Source of the DNA: Zhihengliuella sp.
GTDB taxonomy: Bacteria > Actinomycetota > Actinomycetes > Actinomycetales > Micrococcaceae
Length of the DNA: 56,848 bases
Direction of reading: 5' to 3'
NCBI RefSeq assembly: GCF_031178195.1
Contig: NZ_JAPSJL010000013.1
Coordinates: forward strand, 1 to 56,848
This document shows, piece after piece, positions 1 to 7,414 of this stretch. The first letter of the stretch is position 1. The number at the start of each line of letters is the position of its first letter. Both the position numbers and the translations under genes were made by a program. Under the pieces are notes generated by a model. It saw only the letters and a list, made by a program, of their open reading frames with translations, did no database searches and was not told where the DNA came from.

Positions 1-55
1 CCCCGCGGAGGCGGCGGAGAAGGCCCATCAGGAGATGGCGACGGCGATCGGCTGA
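1..55 (+). CDS. C-terminal end of a probable sugar ABC transporter substrate-binding protein (partial)
   Basis: Only the last 17 codons and a TGA stop lie in the window. The readable tail PAEAAEKAHQEMATAIG matches in length and pattern the tail of the complete binding protein at 282-1565, which ends in a similar EEAAGAMIGEMEQAIAS helix. I infer that this is a second, tandem copy of a family 1 extracellular sugar-binding lipoprotein. A strong hairpin follows the stop. The identification rests on a short amphipathic tail and its position only. Confidence 0.5.
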   Translation, partial: PAEAAEKAHQEMATAIG

Positions 56-77
56 TCCCACGCTCGCACGATCCCTC

Positions 78-116
78 CGGCCGGGAGGGGGTGGATCATC
101 CACCCCCTCCCGGCCG
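78..116 (+). terminator. Perfect inverted repeat after the partial binding-protein gene
   Basis: The two 19-nt arms at 78-96 and 98-116 are exact reverse complements around a single central base, 22 bp after the upstream stop. There is no T tract, which is common for actinobacterial terminators. Confidence 0.7.
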
Positions 117-162
117 CTCGTGCCCCTCGGGGGCGGCCCTTCCTCATCGGCCGCGGACGCGC

Positions 163-227
163 TAGGATGTGGTGAGCATCACGGAAAGCGGATTCCCGTG
201 ACGATTGCCGGGAAGTGAAACGTTACA
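163..227 (+). promoter_or_regulatory. Putative promoter and LacI-type operator of the binding-protein gene
   Basis: A -10-like TAGGAT lies at 163-168 with a weak -35 17 nt upstream. Further down, TGAAACGTTACA at 216-227 is a near palindrome with the central CG expected of a LacI/GalR family operator. No LacI-family gene is in the window, so the regulator would be elsewhere. Assigned from sequence likeness only. Confidence 0.35.
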
Positions 228-281
228 GACTGCTGGAGCGCCGGCCTGACGACGGCCGCAGCACTGCGAGGAGGAACAACG

Positions 282-1565
282 ATGGGGACCAAGGACAAGA
301 AGCGGCTCGCCCAGGCGGTGGCAGTCGCCGCCGTGTCGGCGCTGGCGCTCACGGCGTGCGGCGGCGGTGGCGAGAGCGAGGATGGCAAGGTCCGCCTGAC
401 CTTCGCCTGGTGGGGCTCGGATGACCGGTCGGAGCTGACCGAGGAGATCATCGCGGCCTTCGAGGAGCAGAACCCGGACATCGACGTCGTGGGCTCCTAC
501 TCCGACTGGAACGGCTACTGGGACCGGCTCGCGACGCAGACCGCCGCCGGCGATGCGCCGGACGTCATCCAGATGGATTCGCAGTACCTCCGCGAGTATG
601 CCGACCGCGGTGCCCTGCTGGACCTCTCAGGGGTCGATGTCTCCAAGTTCGACGAGAGCGCCGTCGACAACGGGCGGACCGAGGAGGGGCTCTTCGGCAT
701 CACCACCGGCGTCAACTCGCCGACCATCCTGGCGAACCCGGCCGTGTTCGAGGAAGCCGGCGTCGCGCTGCCGGACGACACGACGTGGACCTGGGACGAC
801 TACGCCGAGATCTCGCAGCAGATCTCCGAGGCCACGGACGGCAAGTACGGATCCTCCGGCCCGTCGGAGCCGCTCGGCCTGCAGGTCTGGCTGCGTCAGC
901 AGGGCAAGGCCCTCACCACGGAGGAGGGGACGCTCGGCTTCGACCAGGCGGACGCCGCCGAGTACCTCCAGCACCACCTGGGCCTGATGGAGTCCGGCTC
1001 CTACCCCGAGGCCTCGATGCTCTCCGCCGACCAGACCGTGAGCGTCGACCAGTCGCTCATGGGCACCGGTCAGTCGGCCATGGCGCAGTACTGGACCAAC
1101 CAGGTCAGCACGATCGCCTCCGCCTCCGGGGCCGACATCCAGCCGCTGCGCTTCCCGTCGCCGACCGGCAACGCCGAGGACGCGGGCCTCTTCTACAAGG
1201 CCTCGATGCTGCTCTCGGCCTCCGGTCAGACGGAGCACCCGGAGGAGGCGCAGCAGTTCATCGACTTCTTCGTGAACAACGTCGAGGCCGGCCTGATCGG
1301 CGGCACCGAGCGCGGCGTCCCCGCCAACAGCGAGGTCCGCGAGGCGGTCATGGCGGAGCTCGAGGGCCCGGACAAGGTCTCCGCCGAGTTCGTCGAGGAG
1401 ATCGAGCCGGAGCTCGGCCCCTCGGAGCCCATTCCGCCGCAGGGCTTCTCCGAGCTGCAGAACATCGTCTTCCGCTACGAGACCGAGGTCTACTTCGGGC
1501 GCCAGTCGCCCGAGGAGGCCGCCGGGGCCATGATCGGGGAGATGGAGCAGGCCATCGCCTCCTGA
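282..1565 (+). CDS. ABC transporter substrate-binding lipoprotein, sugar type (family 1)
   Basis: This is a 427-aa exported receptor that would deliver a sugar or sugar acid to an ABC importer. The start is supported by GAGGAGG 8 nt before the ATG. Residues 1-26 form a lipoprotein signal: a basic N-terminus, a hydrophobic core and the lipobox LTAC with Cys26 as the lipidation site, followed by a Gly-rich spacer. The mature part has the usual layout of family 1 solute-binding proteins, starting with LTFAWWGSDDR and with APDVIQMD around residue 90. No permease or ATPase gene lies nearby in the window, but the end of a second similar protein lies directly upstream, so the transporter is probably encoded to the left. 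The convergent sugar-diacid genes suggest, but do not prove, a uronate or aldarate ligand. Confidence 0.85.
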   Translation: MGTKDKKRLAQAVAVAAVSALALTACGGGGESEDGKVRLTFAWWGSDDRSELTEEIIAAFEEQNPDIDVVGSYSDWNGYWDRLATQTAAGDAPDVIQMDSQYLREYADRGALLDLSGVDVSKFDESAVDNGRTEEGLFGITTGVNSPTILANPAVFEEAGVALPDDTTWTWDDYAEISQQISEATDGKYGSSGPSEPLGLQVWLRQQGKALTTEEGTLGFDQADAAEYLQHHLGLMESGSYPEASMLSADQTVSVDQSLMGTGQSAMAQYWTNQVSTIASASGADIQPLRFPSPTGNAEDAGLFYKASMLLSASGQTEHPEEAQQFIDFFVNNVEAGLIGGTERGVPANSEVREAVMAELEGPDKVSAEFVEEIEPELGPSEPIPPQGFSELQNIVFRYETEVYFGRQSPEEAAGAMIGEMEQAIAS

Positions 1566-1586
1566 CCCGCCTGAGGCGAGGGTCAC

Positions 1587-1639
1587 CGCCACGAGGAAGG
1601 TCCTCTCGCCCACTGGGCGGGAGGACCTTCCTCGTGGCG
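1587..1639 (+). terminator. Strong hairpin between convergent genes
   Basis: Arms of 19 nt at 1587-1605 and 1621-1639 are exact reverse complements, and further pairing in the 15-nt interval extends the stem. It lies 22 bp after the binding-protein stop and before the end of the minus-strand dehydrogenase gene, so it could work in both directions. Confidence 0.8.
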
Positions 1640-1715
1640 AGTCGGTGCCGTCGGACTCCGTGCGATGGTTCACCGCCGGACGGGAACCCGCCACCGTGAC
1701 CCGCGCGGGGTCCCG

Positions 1716-3311
1716 TCAGGCGGGAGTCGGACTCCCGTCGATCCGACGGTTCAGGCGGCGCGGGTTGGCCTCCTGCAGGTCCGCCGGCAGGAGTGCGTCG
1801 GGCAGGTTCTGGTACGCCACGGGGCGGAGGAAGCGCTCGATCGCGAGGCTCCCGACCGACGTCGTCCGGCTGTCCGAGGTGGCCGGGAACGGGCCGCCGT
1901 GCACCATGGCGTGGCCGACCTCGACGCCGGTGGGCCAGCCATTGGCGAGGATGCGGCCGGCCTTGCGCTCCAGGACGGGGAGGAGCCCGCGGGCGGCCTC
2001 CCGGTCGGCGTCGGTCAGGTGCAGCGTGGTGGTCAGCTGGCCCTCGAGCCGCTCGGCCGCCTCCCGCAGCTGCTCGGCGTCGTCGTACCGGACGACGAGC
2101 GACGCGGCGCCGAAGATCTCCTCGTGCAGCACCGGGTTCGTCAGGAAGGTCGCGGCGTCGGTGCCGAGGACGACGGGCGCGGGGGCGTTCCGGGTCGCGC
2201 CGTCCGTGCCCCGGCCGACGACGTCGACGCCGTCCTGCCCGGCGAGGGCCTCGACGCCGGACTGCCAGGATCCGCAGATGCCGCGCGTCAGCATGGTCTG
2301 TCCGGTGCAGGCCGCCGCCGCACGGCCGACGGCGGCGACGAAGGCGTCTCCGGCATCGCCGGCCGGGACGAAGACGAGGCCGGGCGCCGTGCAGAGCTGC
2401 CCGCTCGACCCGGTGACGGAGCGGAGGTAGGCCGTCGCGAGCGCGTCCAGGTCGCCCTGCAGCGCCCCGTCGAAGAAGAAGACGGGGTTGATCGAGCTCA
2501 TCTCCGCGTACACCGGGATGGGCTCGGGCCGCGCTGCGGCGGTCCGCATGAGCGCCGTGCCGGCGGAGCGGGAGCCGGTGAATCCGACCGCTTTGATGGC
2601 CGGATCGGCGACGAGCGCCTGCCCGATCGTCGAGCCCGGCCCGTAGACCAGCGAGAAGACGCCGGGGTGGAGATCGAAGTCGCGGACTGCGTCGACGATC
2701 GCGCGGCCCACCAGCTCGCTGGTGCCGGGGTGGGCGTTGTGCGCTTTGAACACGACGGGGCAGCCCGCCGCGAGTGCGGATGCAGTGTCGCCGCCGGCCG
2801 TGGAGAAGGCCAGGGGGAAGTTGCTGGCGCCGAAGACGGCGACCGGCCCCAGCGGGATCATGCGCTGGCGGATGTCGGCCCGCGGCAGCGGCGTCCGCTC
2901 GGGAAGGGCCGGGTCGATGCGGGCGCCGCGATGATCCCCCTGGCGCACGACGGCGGCGAAGAGCCGCAGCTGGTTGGCGGTGCGCCCGCGCTCGCCGGTG
3001 AGGCGCGCCTCGGGCAGGCCGGTCTCGGCCATGGCGCGGGCGACGATCTCCTCGCCGGCGGCCTCGATGTTCTCGGCGATGCGCTCGAGGAAGGCCGCGT
3101 GGGTCTCCGGGTCCAATGCCCGGAACGAGTCGAACGCGTCCGCGGCAGCGCGGGTGGCCGCGCCGAGCTGCTCGGTATCGACGAGCGTGTAGGCGGGCTC
3201 GAGCGACTCGTTGGTCGCCGGGTCGACGGCGACGGTGGTCTCGCCTCGGCCCTCGACCGGGGCCCCGTTGATGAGCGAATGCCCGGCGAGTGCGGTAGCT
3301 GTGCTGGTCAT
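1716..3311 (-). CDS. Alpha-ketoglutarate semialdehyde (2,5-dioxovalerate) dehydrogenase
   Basis: A 531-aa NAD(P)+-dependent aldehyde dehydrogenase. It should oxidise 2,5-dioxopentanoate to 2-oxoglutarate, the last step of glucarate/galactarate breakdown. Family landmarks are visible: Asn164 in the SNF motif, Lys189 in VVFKA, the general base Glu270 in VYAEM and the catalytic Cys307 in GQLCTAPG. This last sequence is characteristic of the ketoglutarate-semialdehyde branch. The start is an ATG preceded by AAGGGAG. The gene is 31 bp downstream of the kdgD stop on the same strand, so the two are very probably one operon and catalyse consecutive reactions. The context makes this more likely than a generic aldehyde dehydrogenase. 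Confidence 0.9.
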   Translation of the reverse strand: MTSTATALAGHSLINGAPVEGRGETTVAVDPATNESLEPAYTLVDTEQLGAATRAAADAFDSFRALDPETHAAFLERIAENIEAAGEEIVARAMAETGLPEARLTGERGRTANQLRLFAAVVRQGDHRGARIDPALPERTPLPRADIRQRMIPLGPVAVFGASNFPLAFSTAGGDTASALAAGCPVVFKAHNAHPGTSELVGRAIVDAVRDFDLHPGVFSLVYGPGSTIGQALVADPAIKAVGFTGSRSAGTALMRTAAARPEPIPVYAEMSSINPVFFFDGALQGDLDALATAYLRSVTGSSGQLCTAPGLVFVPAGDAGDAFVAAVGRAAAACTGQTMLTRGICGSWQSGVEALAGQDGVDVVGRGTDGATRNAPAPVVLGTDAATFLTNPVLHEEIFGAASLVVRYDDAEQLREAAERLEGQLTTTLHLTDADREAARGLLPVLERKAGRILANGWPTGVEVGHAMVHGGPFPATSDSRTTSVGSLAIERFLRPVAYQNLPDALLPADLQEANPRRLNRRIDGSPTPA

Positions 3312-3342
3312 GGTGCTCCCTTGCTTGGTGGTGCTGTCTGGG

Positions 3343-4290
3343 TCAGGCGGTGGCGAGCGCGGCGTCGGCGGGGCGGATGCCGGCGGCGTCGATCAGGGCC
3401 GTCAGGTCCGCGACGTCCCGTTCGGTGAGGTCCTGCAGGGGCGGGCGGACGCTGCCGGCGTCGCGGCCGACGGCCTTCAGGCCGCCCTTGACGATCGAGA
3501 CGCCGTAGCCCTTCACTCGGTCCCGGATGTCCAGGTACGGCAGGACGAACCGATTCAGCTTCTCCGTCACGGCGGCGCGGTCCTGGCGGCGCACGTCGCC
3601 GTAGAACTCGAGCGCGAACTCCGGGACGAAGTTGTACATGGCCGAGGAGTAGGTGCTCATCCCGAGCTGGAGCATCGGCAGGGCGAAGGTCTCGGCCGTC
3701 GGCAGGCCGCCGAGGTAGAAGAGTCGGTCGCCGGCGCGGGCGACGACGCGGGTGACCGCCTCGATGTCGCCGGTGGCGTCCTTGAAACCGATGAAGTTCG
3801 GGTGCCGCTCCGCCAGTCGGATCACGGTCTCGGCGCTGTAGATCGCATTCGCCCGGTTGTAGACGATGACTCCGATGCCCGTGGCCGAGCACACGGCGTC
3901 CACGTGGGCCAGCAGCCCCTCCTGGTCGCACTCGGTCAGGTACGGCGGCAGCAGGAGGAGGCCCTCCGCGCCGGCGGCCTCGGCCGCACGCGCGTTCTCG
4001 ACGGCCTGCGCCGTCGAGCCGCCGGCCGAGGCCAGGACCGGGACCCGGTCCCCGGCGACGTCGACGGCCAGCTCGACCACGCGGGCCGACTCGGTGGGTG
4101 TGAGGCTGAAGCCCTCGCCCGTGCCGCCCGCGGCGAACAGCCCGGCCACGCCGTGGCTCGCCTGCCAGTCCAGATGGCGGCGGTACGCGGCCTCGTCGAC
4201 CCGCAGGTCGGCGTCGAACGTGGTCACCGGGAAGGAGAGCAGCCCGTCCTTGAGCTGGTCGGCGAGTTCCTGCGGGGCAAACTGGGGCAC
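3343..4290 (-). CDS. kdgD: 5-dehydro-4-deoxyglucarate dehydratase
   Basis: A 315-aa member of the DapA/N-acetylneuraminate lyase family of (beta/alpha)8-barrel enzymes. It should dehydrate and decarboxylate 5-keto-4-deoxyglucarate to 2,5-dioxovalerate. The Schiff-base lysine is Lys170 in FIGFKDATGD and the partner tyrosine is Tyr144 in VIVYNRANA. The N-terminal GLLSFPVTTFD and the GGTGEG loop are typical of KdgD. The GTG start at 4290 has AAGGAC upstream and matches the usual N-terminus. It lies immediately upstream of the semialdehyde dehydrogenase that uses its product, and downstream of a promoter at 4348-4377. Confidence 0.92.
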   Translation of the reverse strand: MPQFAPQELADQLKDGLLSFPVTTFDADLRVDEAAYRRHLDWQASHGVAGLFAAGGTGEGFSLTPTESARVVELAVDVAGDRVPVLASAGGSTAQAVENARAAEAAGAEGLLLLPPYLTECDQEGLLAHVDAVCSATGIGVIVYNRANAIYSAETVIRLAERHPNFIGFKDATGDIEAVTRVVARAGDRLFYLGGLPTAETFALPMLQLGMSTYSSAMYNFVPEFALEFYGDVRRQDRAAVTEKLNRFVLPYLDIRDRVKGYGVSIVKGGLKAVGRDAGSVRPPLQDLTERDVADLTALIDAAGIRPADAALATA

Positions 4291-4347
4291 GGCTACCGTC
4301 CTTGATCGCGCGGAGTGGGCGTGCGGTGCACGCGGGGTGTCAGTGCG

Positions 4348-4377
4348 AGCCTAGGAACGGATTCAATACCTGTCCAA
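4348..4377 (-). promoter_or_regulatory. Promoter of the kdgD-dehydrogenase operon
   Basis: Read on the minus strand, TTGGAC (4377-4372), an 18-bp spacer and TAGGCT (4353-4348) form a good housekeeping promoter about 50 nt before the kdgD start. The AT-richer stretch just upstream (to about 4400) is a plausible binding region for the LysR protein encoded next door. Confidence 0.6.
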
Positions 4378-4436
4378 GCCCGAAATTGGATGATCTGATG
4401 CCCTCCGTGCATCGAGGCCGTACCGGGCCATGCGTT

Positions 4437-5330
4437 CTACGCCGACGACGGCTCCCCGGCGTCCAGGTACTCGGCCAGCCGGGCGACTGCCGGGTTCCGC
4501 GTGCCCCGGTGCCAGATCGCGTGGAGCTCGACCGCCTCGCCGTCCGCGGAGGACAGCGGCACGTACTCGACGCCGGCGATGCCGAGCCTGCGGGCGGACT
4601 CCGGGACGAAGGCCACGCCGCGGCCGGCGGCGACCAGCGACACCATGGTCAGGATCTGGCTGACCGAGTGCACCACGTTGCCGTGCTCCACCGGCATGTG
4701 CCGGACCGCCAGGTCGTAGAAGTAGCGGGCCTTGGTGGGGGAGTGCATGATCAGCGGCTGGCCGCGCAGGTCTTGTGCGGAGACCGGCCGCTCGGTCGCC
4801 AGCAGTGGGTGCCCGGAGGGGACGGCCAGCAGGAGCGACTCGGCCAGCAGCAGGCGGGACTCGAAGTCCGCGGCGTCGAACGGCGGACGGGCCAGTCCTA
4901 CGTCCAGCTCACCGCCGAGCAGGGCCTGCGTCTGCTCGGAGGTGACCATCTCCTGCAGGTCGACGTCGACGTCGGGCAGCGCCTCGGCCAGTCCCGTCAG
5001 CAGGGCGCCGAGGACGCTGAAGCCGGATGTGGCGGTGAAGCCGATGCGCAGCAGGCCGGCCTGGCCCTGCGCGATGCGCCGCGCCGTCGTCGGCGCCTGC
5101 TCGGCCGTCGTCAGCAGCCGGCGGGCGTCCGTCAGGAAGGCCTGCCCGGCGGCGGTCAGGGCCACGGACCGGTTGTCGCGCTCGAGCAGTAGCGTGCCGA
5201 TCGACCGCTCGAGCTTCTGGATCTGCCGGCTCAGCGGGGGCTGGGTCATGTTGAGTCGCTCGGCGGCGCGGCCGAAGTGCAGCTCCTCCGCCACGGCGAC
5301 GAAGCTGCGGACTTGGTCCAGTGTGAACAC
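4437..5330 (-). CDS. LysR family transcriptional regulator
   Basis: A 297-aa protein with a typical LysR winged helix-turn-helix in residues 1-60. It includes the conserved FVAVAEELHFGRAAERL and TQPPLSRQIQKLE stretches, and is followed by a periplasmic-binding-protein-like effector domain. The GTG start at 5330 has GGGAGC upstream. It is encoded on the same strand just upstream of kdgD, so it most likely activates that operon in response to an aldarate pathway intermediate (inference from position). Only 50 bp separate it from the end of the gntR gene, so it may be partly co-transcribed with it. Confidence 0.88.
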   Translation of the reverse strand: MFTLDQVRSFVAVAEELHFGRAAERLNMTQPPLSRQIQKLERSIGTLLLERDNRSVALTAAGQAFLTDARRLLTTAEQAPTTARRIAQGQAGLLRIGFTATSGFSVLGALLTGLAEALPDVDVDLQEMVTSEQTQALLGGELDVGLARPPFDAADFESRLLLAESLLLAVPSGHPLLATERPVSAQDLRGQPLIMHSPTKARYFYDLAVRHMPVEHGNVVHSVSQILTMVSLVAAGRGVAFVPESARRLGIAGVEYVPLSSADGEAVELHAIWHRGTRNPAVARLAEYLDAGEPSSA

Positions 5331-5380
5331 GATGCTCCCGGGGTATCGAAGTGAACCGACGAATGCTCAGATGGGCCATC

Positions 5381-6064
5381 CTACGGGTGGCGACCCGCCG
5401 CGGACAGCCGTCGCCGCGACGCGGTCAGATGCACCCGCATGGCGGCGGCCGCGCCGGCCGCGTCCCCGCCGGTCAGGCACTCGAGGATCTCGAGGTGCTC
5501 CGCGTGAACCTGTGCGGGGGTACTCGTCCCGGCGCCGGCCAGGCGGGCGCGCGGCATGGCGATCATGAGCGGCCCCAGTGCGGCGATGGCGTCGGCCAGG
5601 TACGGATTGCCGGAGGCCCGGGCGATGCCCAGGTGGAACGCGAAGTCGCTGCCGAGGGCCTCGGCCGGGCGGTCGGCGGCCGCGTCGAGTCGGTCCAGGT
5701 GGTGGGCCAGGTCGGCCAGGTCCGCGTCCGTTCTGTGTCCCGCGGCCAGGGCCGCGGCCTCGGGCTCGAGGGCGAGCCGGAACCCCAGCAGGTGCGCCCG
5801 GTCCTCGAGCGTCCGCACCGGGCGGATCCCCGGGGTGTCCGCCGGGTCCGGCGGCGGGGCGAGGACGAAGCTCCCCGCGCCCCGGCGCGTGTGGACCAGC
5901 CCCTCGGCCTGCAGCCGGGTCAGCGACTCGCGGACCGCCGACCGCCCCACGCCGTGCTCGGCCATCAGCCCGGACTCGCTCGGCAACCGCGTCCCCGGCG
6001 GAAGGGTGCCGTCGACGATCTGTGCGCGCAGGTGCGCCGTCAGCGCGTCGGTCCGGGTGGCCAT
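5381..6064 (-). CDS. GntR family (FadR subfamily) transcriptional regulator
   Basis: A 227-aa regulator. The N-terminal winged helix (about residues 1-70) has the GntR signature GTRLPSESGLMAEHGVGRSA and RESLTRLQAEGLV. The all-helical C-terminal FCD domain carries the Asp/His residues that usually bind metal and ligand. The reading frame stays open further upstream, but the ATG at 6064 gives the normal GntR N-terminus and sits 1 bp after the stop of the dehydratase gene, so the two are translationally coupled. A perfect FadR-type operator at 7216-7226 in front of the dehydratase suggests autoregulation of this two-gene unit, with the aldarate or its dehydration product as inducer. Confidence 0.9.
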   Translation of the reverse strand: MATRTDALTAHLRAQIVDGTLPPGTRLPSESGLMAEHGVGRSAVRESLTRLQAEGLVHTRRGAGSFVLAPPPDPADTPGIRPVRTLEDRAHLLGFRLALEPEAAALAAGHRTDADLADLAHHLDRLDAAADRPAEALGSDFAFHLGIARASGNPYLADAIAALGPLMIAMPRARLAGAGTSTPAQVHAEHLEILECLTGGDAAGAAAAMRVHLTASRRRLSAAGRHP

Positions 6065-6065
6065 G

Positions 6066-7190
6066 TCAGGCCCCGAACTCGACCGAGTCGGTGGTCCAGG
6101 CCCGCGCCTGGTCCGACAGCGTGATGCCGAGCCCTGGCCGGTCCGGCACCAGCATCCGGCCGTCACGGGTCTCGAGTCGCTCATTGAACAGCGGGTCCAG
6201 CCAGTCGAAGTGCTCCACCCACGGTTCGCGCGGGTACGCGGCCGCCAGGTGCAGGTGGATCTCCATGGCGAAGTGCGGGGCCAGGTCCAGCCCGGCATGG
6301 TCGGCGAGCGTCGCGAGTCGCAGGAACTGCGTGATCCCGCCGACGCGGGGCGCGTCGGGTTGGATCACGTCGCACGCGCGGGCGGCGATGAGCCGCTCGT
6401 GCTCGGCGACGGAGGCCAGCATCTCGCCCGTGGCGATCGGCGTGTCCAGAGCGGCGGCCAGGGCGGCGTGACCCTCGGCGTCGTACGCGTCCAGGGGCTC
6501 CTCGATCCAGATCAGGTCGAACTCCTCCAGTCGGCGGCCCATGCGCAGGGCCGTGGCGCGGTCCCACTGCTGGTTGGCGTCCACCATGAGCGGGACGCCG
6601 TCGCCGAGGTGCTCCCGGATCGCCGTCACGCGGCGCAGGTCCTCGGCGGTGTCCGGCAGGCCCACCTTGATCTTGATGCCGCCGATGCCGTCGGCCAGCG
6701 AGCGGGTGGCACGGTCCTTGATCTCGTCGATGCCGGCGTGGAGGAAACCGCCGGAGGTGTTGTAGGTCCGCACCGAGTCGCGGTGCGCCCCGAGGAGTTT
6801 CGCCAGGGGGAGCCCGGCGCGCTTGGCCTTCAGGTCCCAGAGTGCGACGTCGACGGCGGCCAGTGCCTGCGTGGCCACTCCTGAGCGGCCCACCGAGGCG
6901 CCCGCCCAGAGCAGCTTGGTGTTGATGCGGCCGATGTCGCTCGGGTCCTCGCCGAGCACCAGTGCGCCGACCTCCTTGGCGTGGGCGTACTGCGCGGGCC
7001 CGCCGGCGCGCTTGGAGTAGGAGAAGCCGAGCCCCCGGTGCCCCTCTGCCGTGAGGATCTCGGCGAAGAGGAAGACCACCTCGGTCATCGGGCGCTGCCG
7101 GCCGGTGAAGACCTTGGCGTCGGAGACCGGGGCGGCGAGCGGGAGCGTGGCGGTGGAGAGCCGCACCTGGCGGACGGTGTCGTGGGTCAT
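6066..7190 (-). CDS. Enolase-superfamily sugar-diacid dehydratase, talarate/galactarate type
   Basis: A 374-aa mandelate racemase/muconate lactonizing enzyme family member. It has a capping domain and a TIM barrel with the Lys173-x-Lys175 catalytic pair (GIKIKVG), metal ligands at Asp204 (MVDANQQW), Glu230/231 (WIEEPLD) and Glu256 (ATGEM), and His306 (APHFAMEIHLH). The motif QPDAPRVGG and the ending EPWVEHFDWL closely resemble L-talarate/galactarate dehydratases, so the product is probably 5-keto-4-deoxyglucarate, the KdgD substrate. The frame extends to a TTG at 7226, but that lies inside the operator. The ATG at 7190 with AGGA upstream is preferred. The exact aldarate stereoisomer cannot be told from sequence. 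Confidence 0.85.
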   Translation of the reverse strand: MTHDTVRQVRLSTATLPLAAPVSDAKVFTGRQRPMTEVVFLFAEILTAEGHRGLGFSYSKRAGGPAQYAHAKEVGALVLGEDPSDIGRINTKLLWAGASVGRSGVATQALAAVDVALWDLKAKRAGLPLAKLLGAHRDSVRTYNTSGGFLHAGIDEIKDRATRSLADGIGGIKIKVGLPDTAEDLRRVTAIREHLGDGVPLMVDANQQWDRATALRMGRRLEEFDLIWIEEPLDAYDAEGHAALAAALDTPIATGEMLASVAEHERLIAARACDVIQPDAPRVGGITQFLRLATLADHAGLDLAPHFAMEIHLHLAAAYPREPWVEHFDWLDPLFNERLETRDGRMLVPDRPGLGITLSDQARAWTTDSVEFGA

Positions 7191-7215
7191 GCAGGCAATC
7201 CTGCAAGTCGGCGAT

Positions 7216-7226
7216 TTGTCGGACAA
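7216..7226 (-). promoter_or_regulatory. FadR/GntR-type operator
   Basis: TTGTCCGACAA on the minus strand is a perfect 11-bp palindrome fitting the FadR-subfamily consensus TnGTnnnACnA. It sits 26-36 nt before the dehydratase ATG, in front of the operon that encodes a FadR-type regulator. Confidence 0.65.
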
Positions 7227-7347
7227 GAGGCAGGGGGCACTCGGTCCGGATCGGCATGACGGGGTGCCCCGGGAGCATGGTGCGGCGCGGGGGAGCGGCG
7301 GTGCCGCGCCCGCAGGTGCGGGCGCGCGACGGCGAGCTGCGGAGAGG

Positions 7348-7384
7348 GACGGCGGCGGGCCCCGTGGAGGGACCCGCCGCCGTC
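7348..7384 (-). terminator. Hairpin downstream of the LVIVD protein gene
   Basis: Perfect 12-bp GC stem (7348-7359 with 7373-7384) located 31 bp after the stop of the minus-strand LVIVD gene and before the dehydratase promoter. No T tract. Confidence 0.55.
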
Positions 7385-7414
7385 GTGCTCCTCACCCCGT
7401 GAGGCTCCGCAGGC

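Noticed and set aside
1665-3428. A 587-codon plus-strand open frame antisense to the semialdehyde dehydrogenase
   Set aside because: Composition is Arg/Gly-rich with no domain. The minus-strand dehydrogenase has all catalytic residues.
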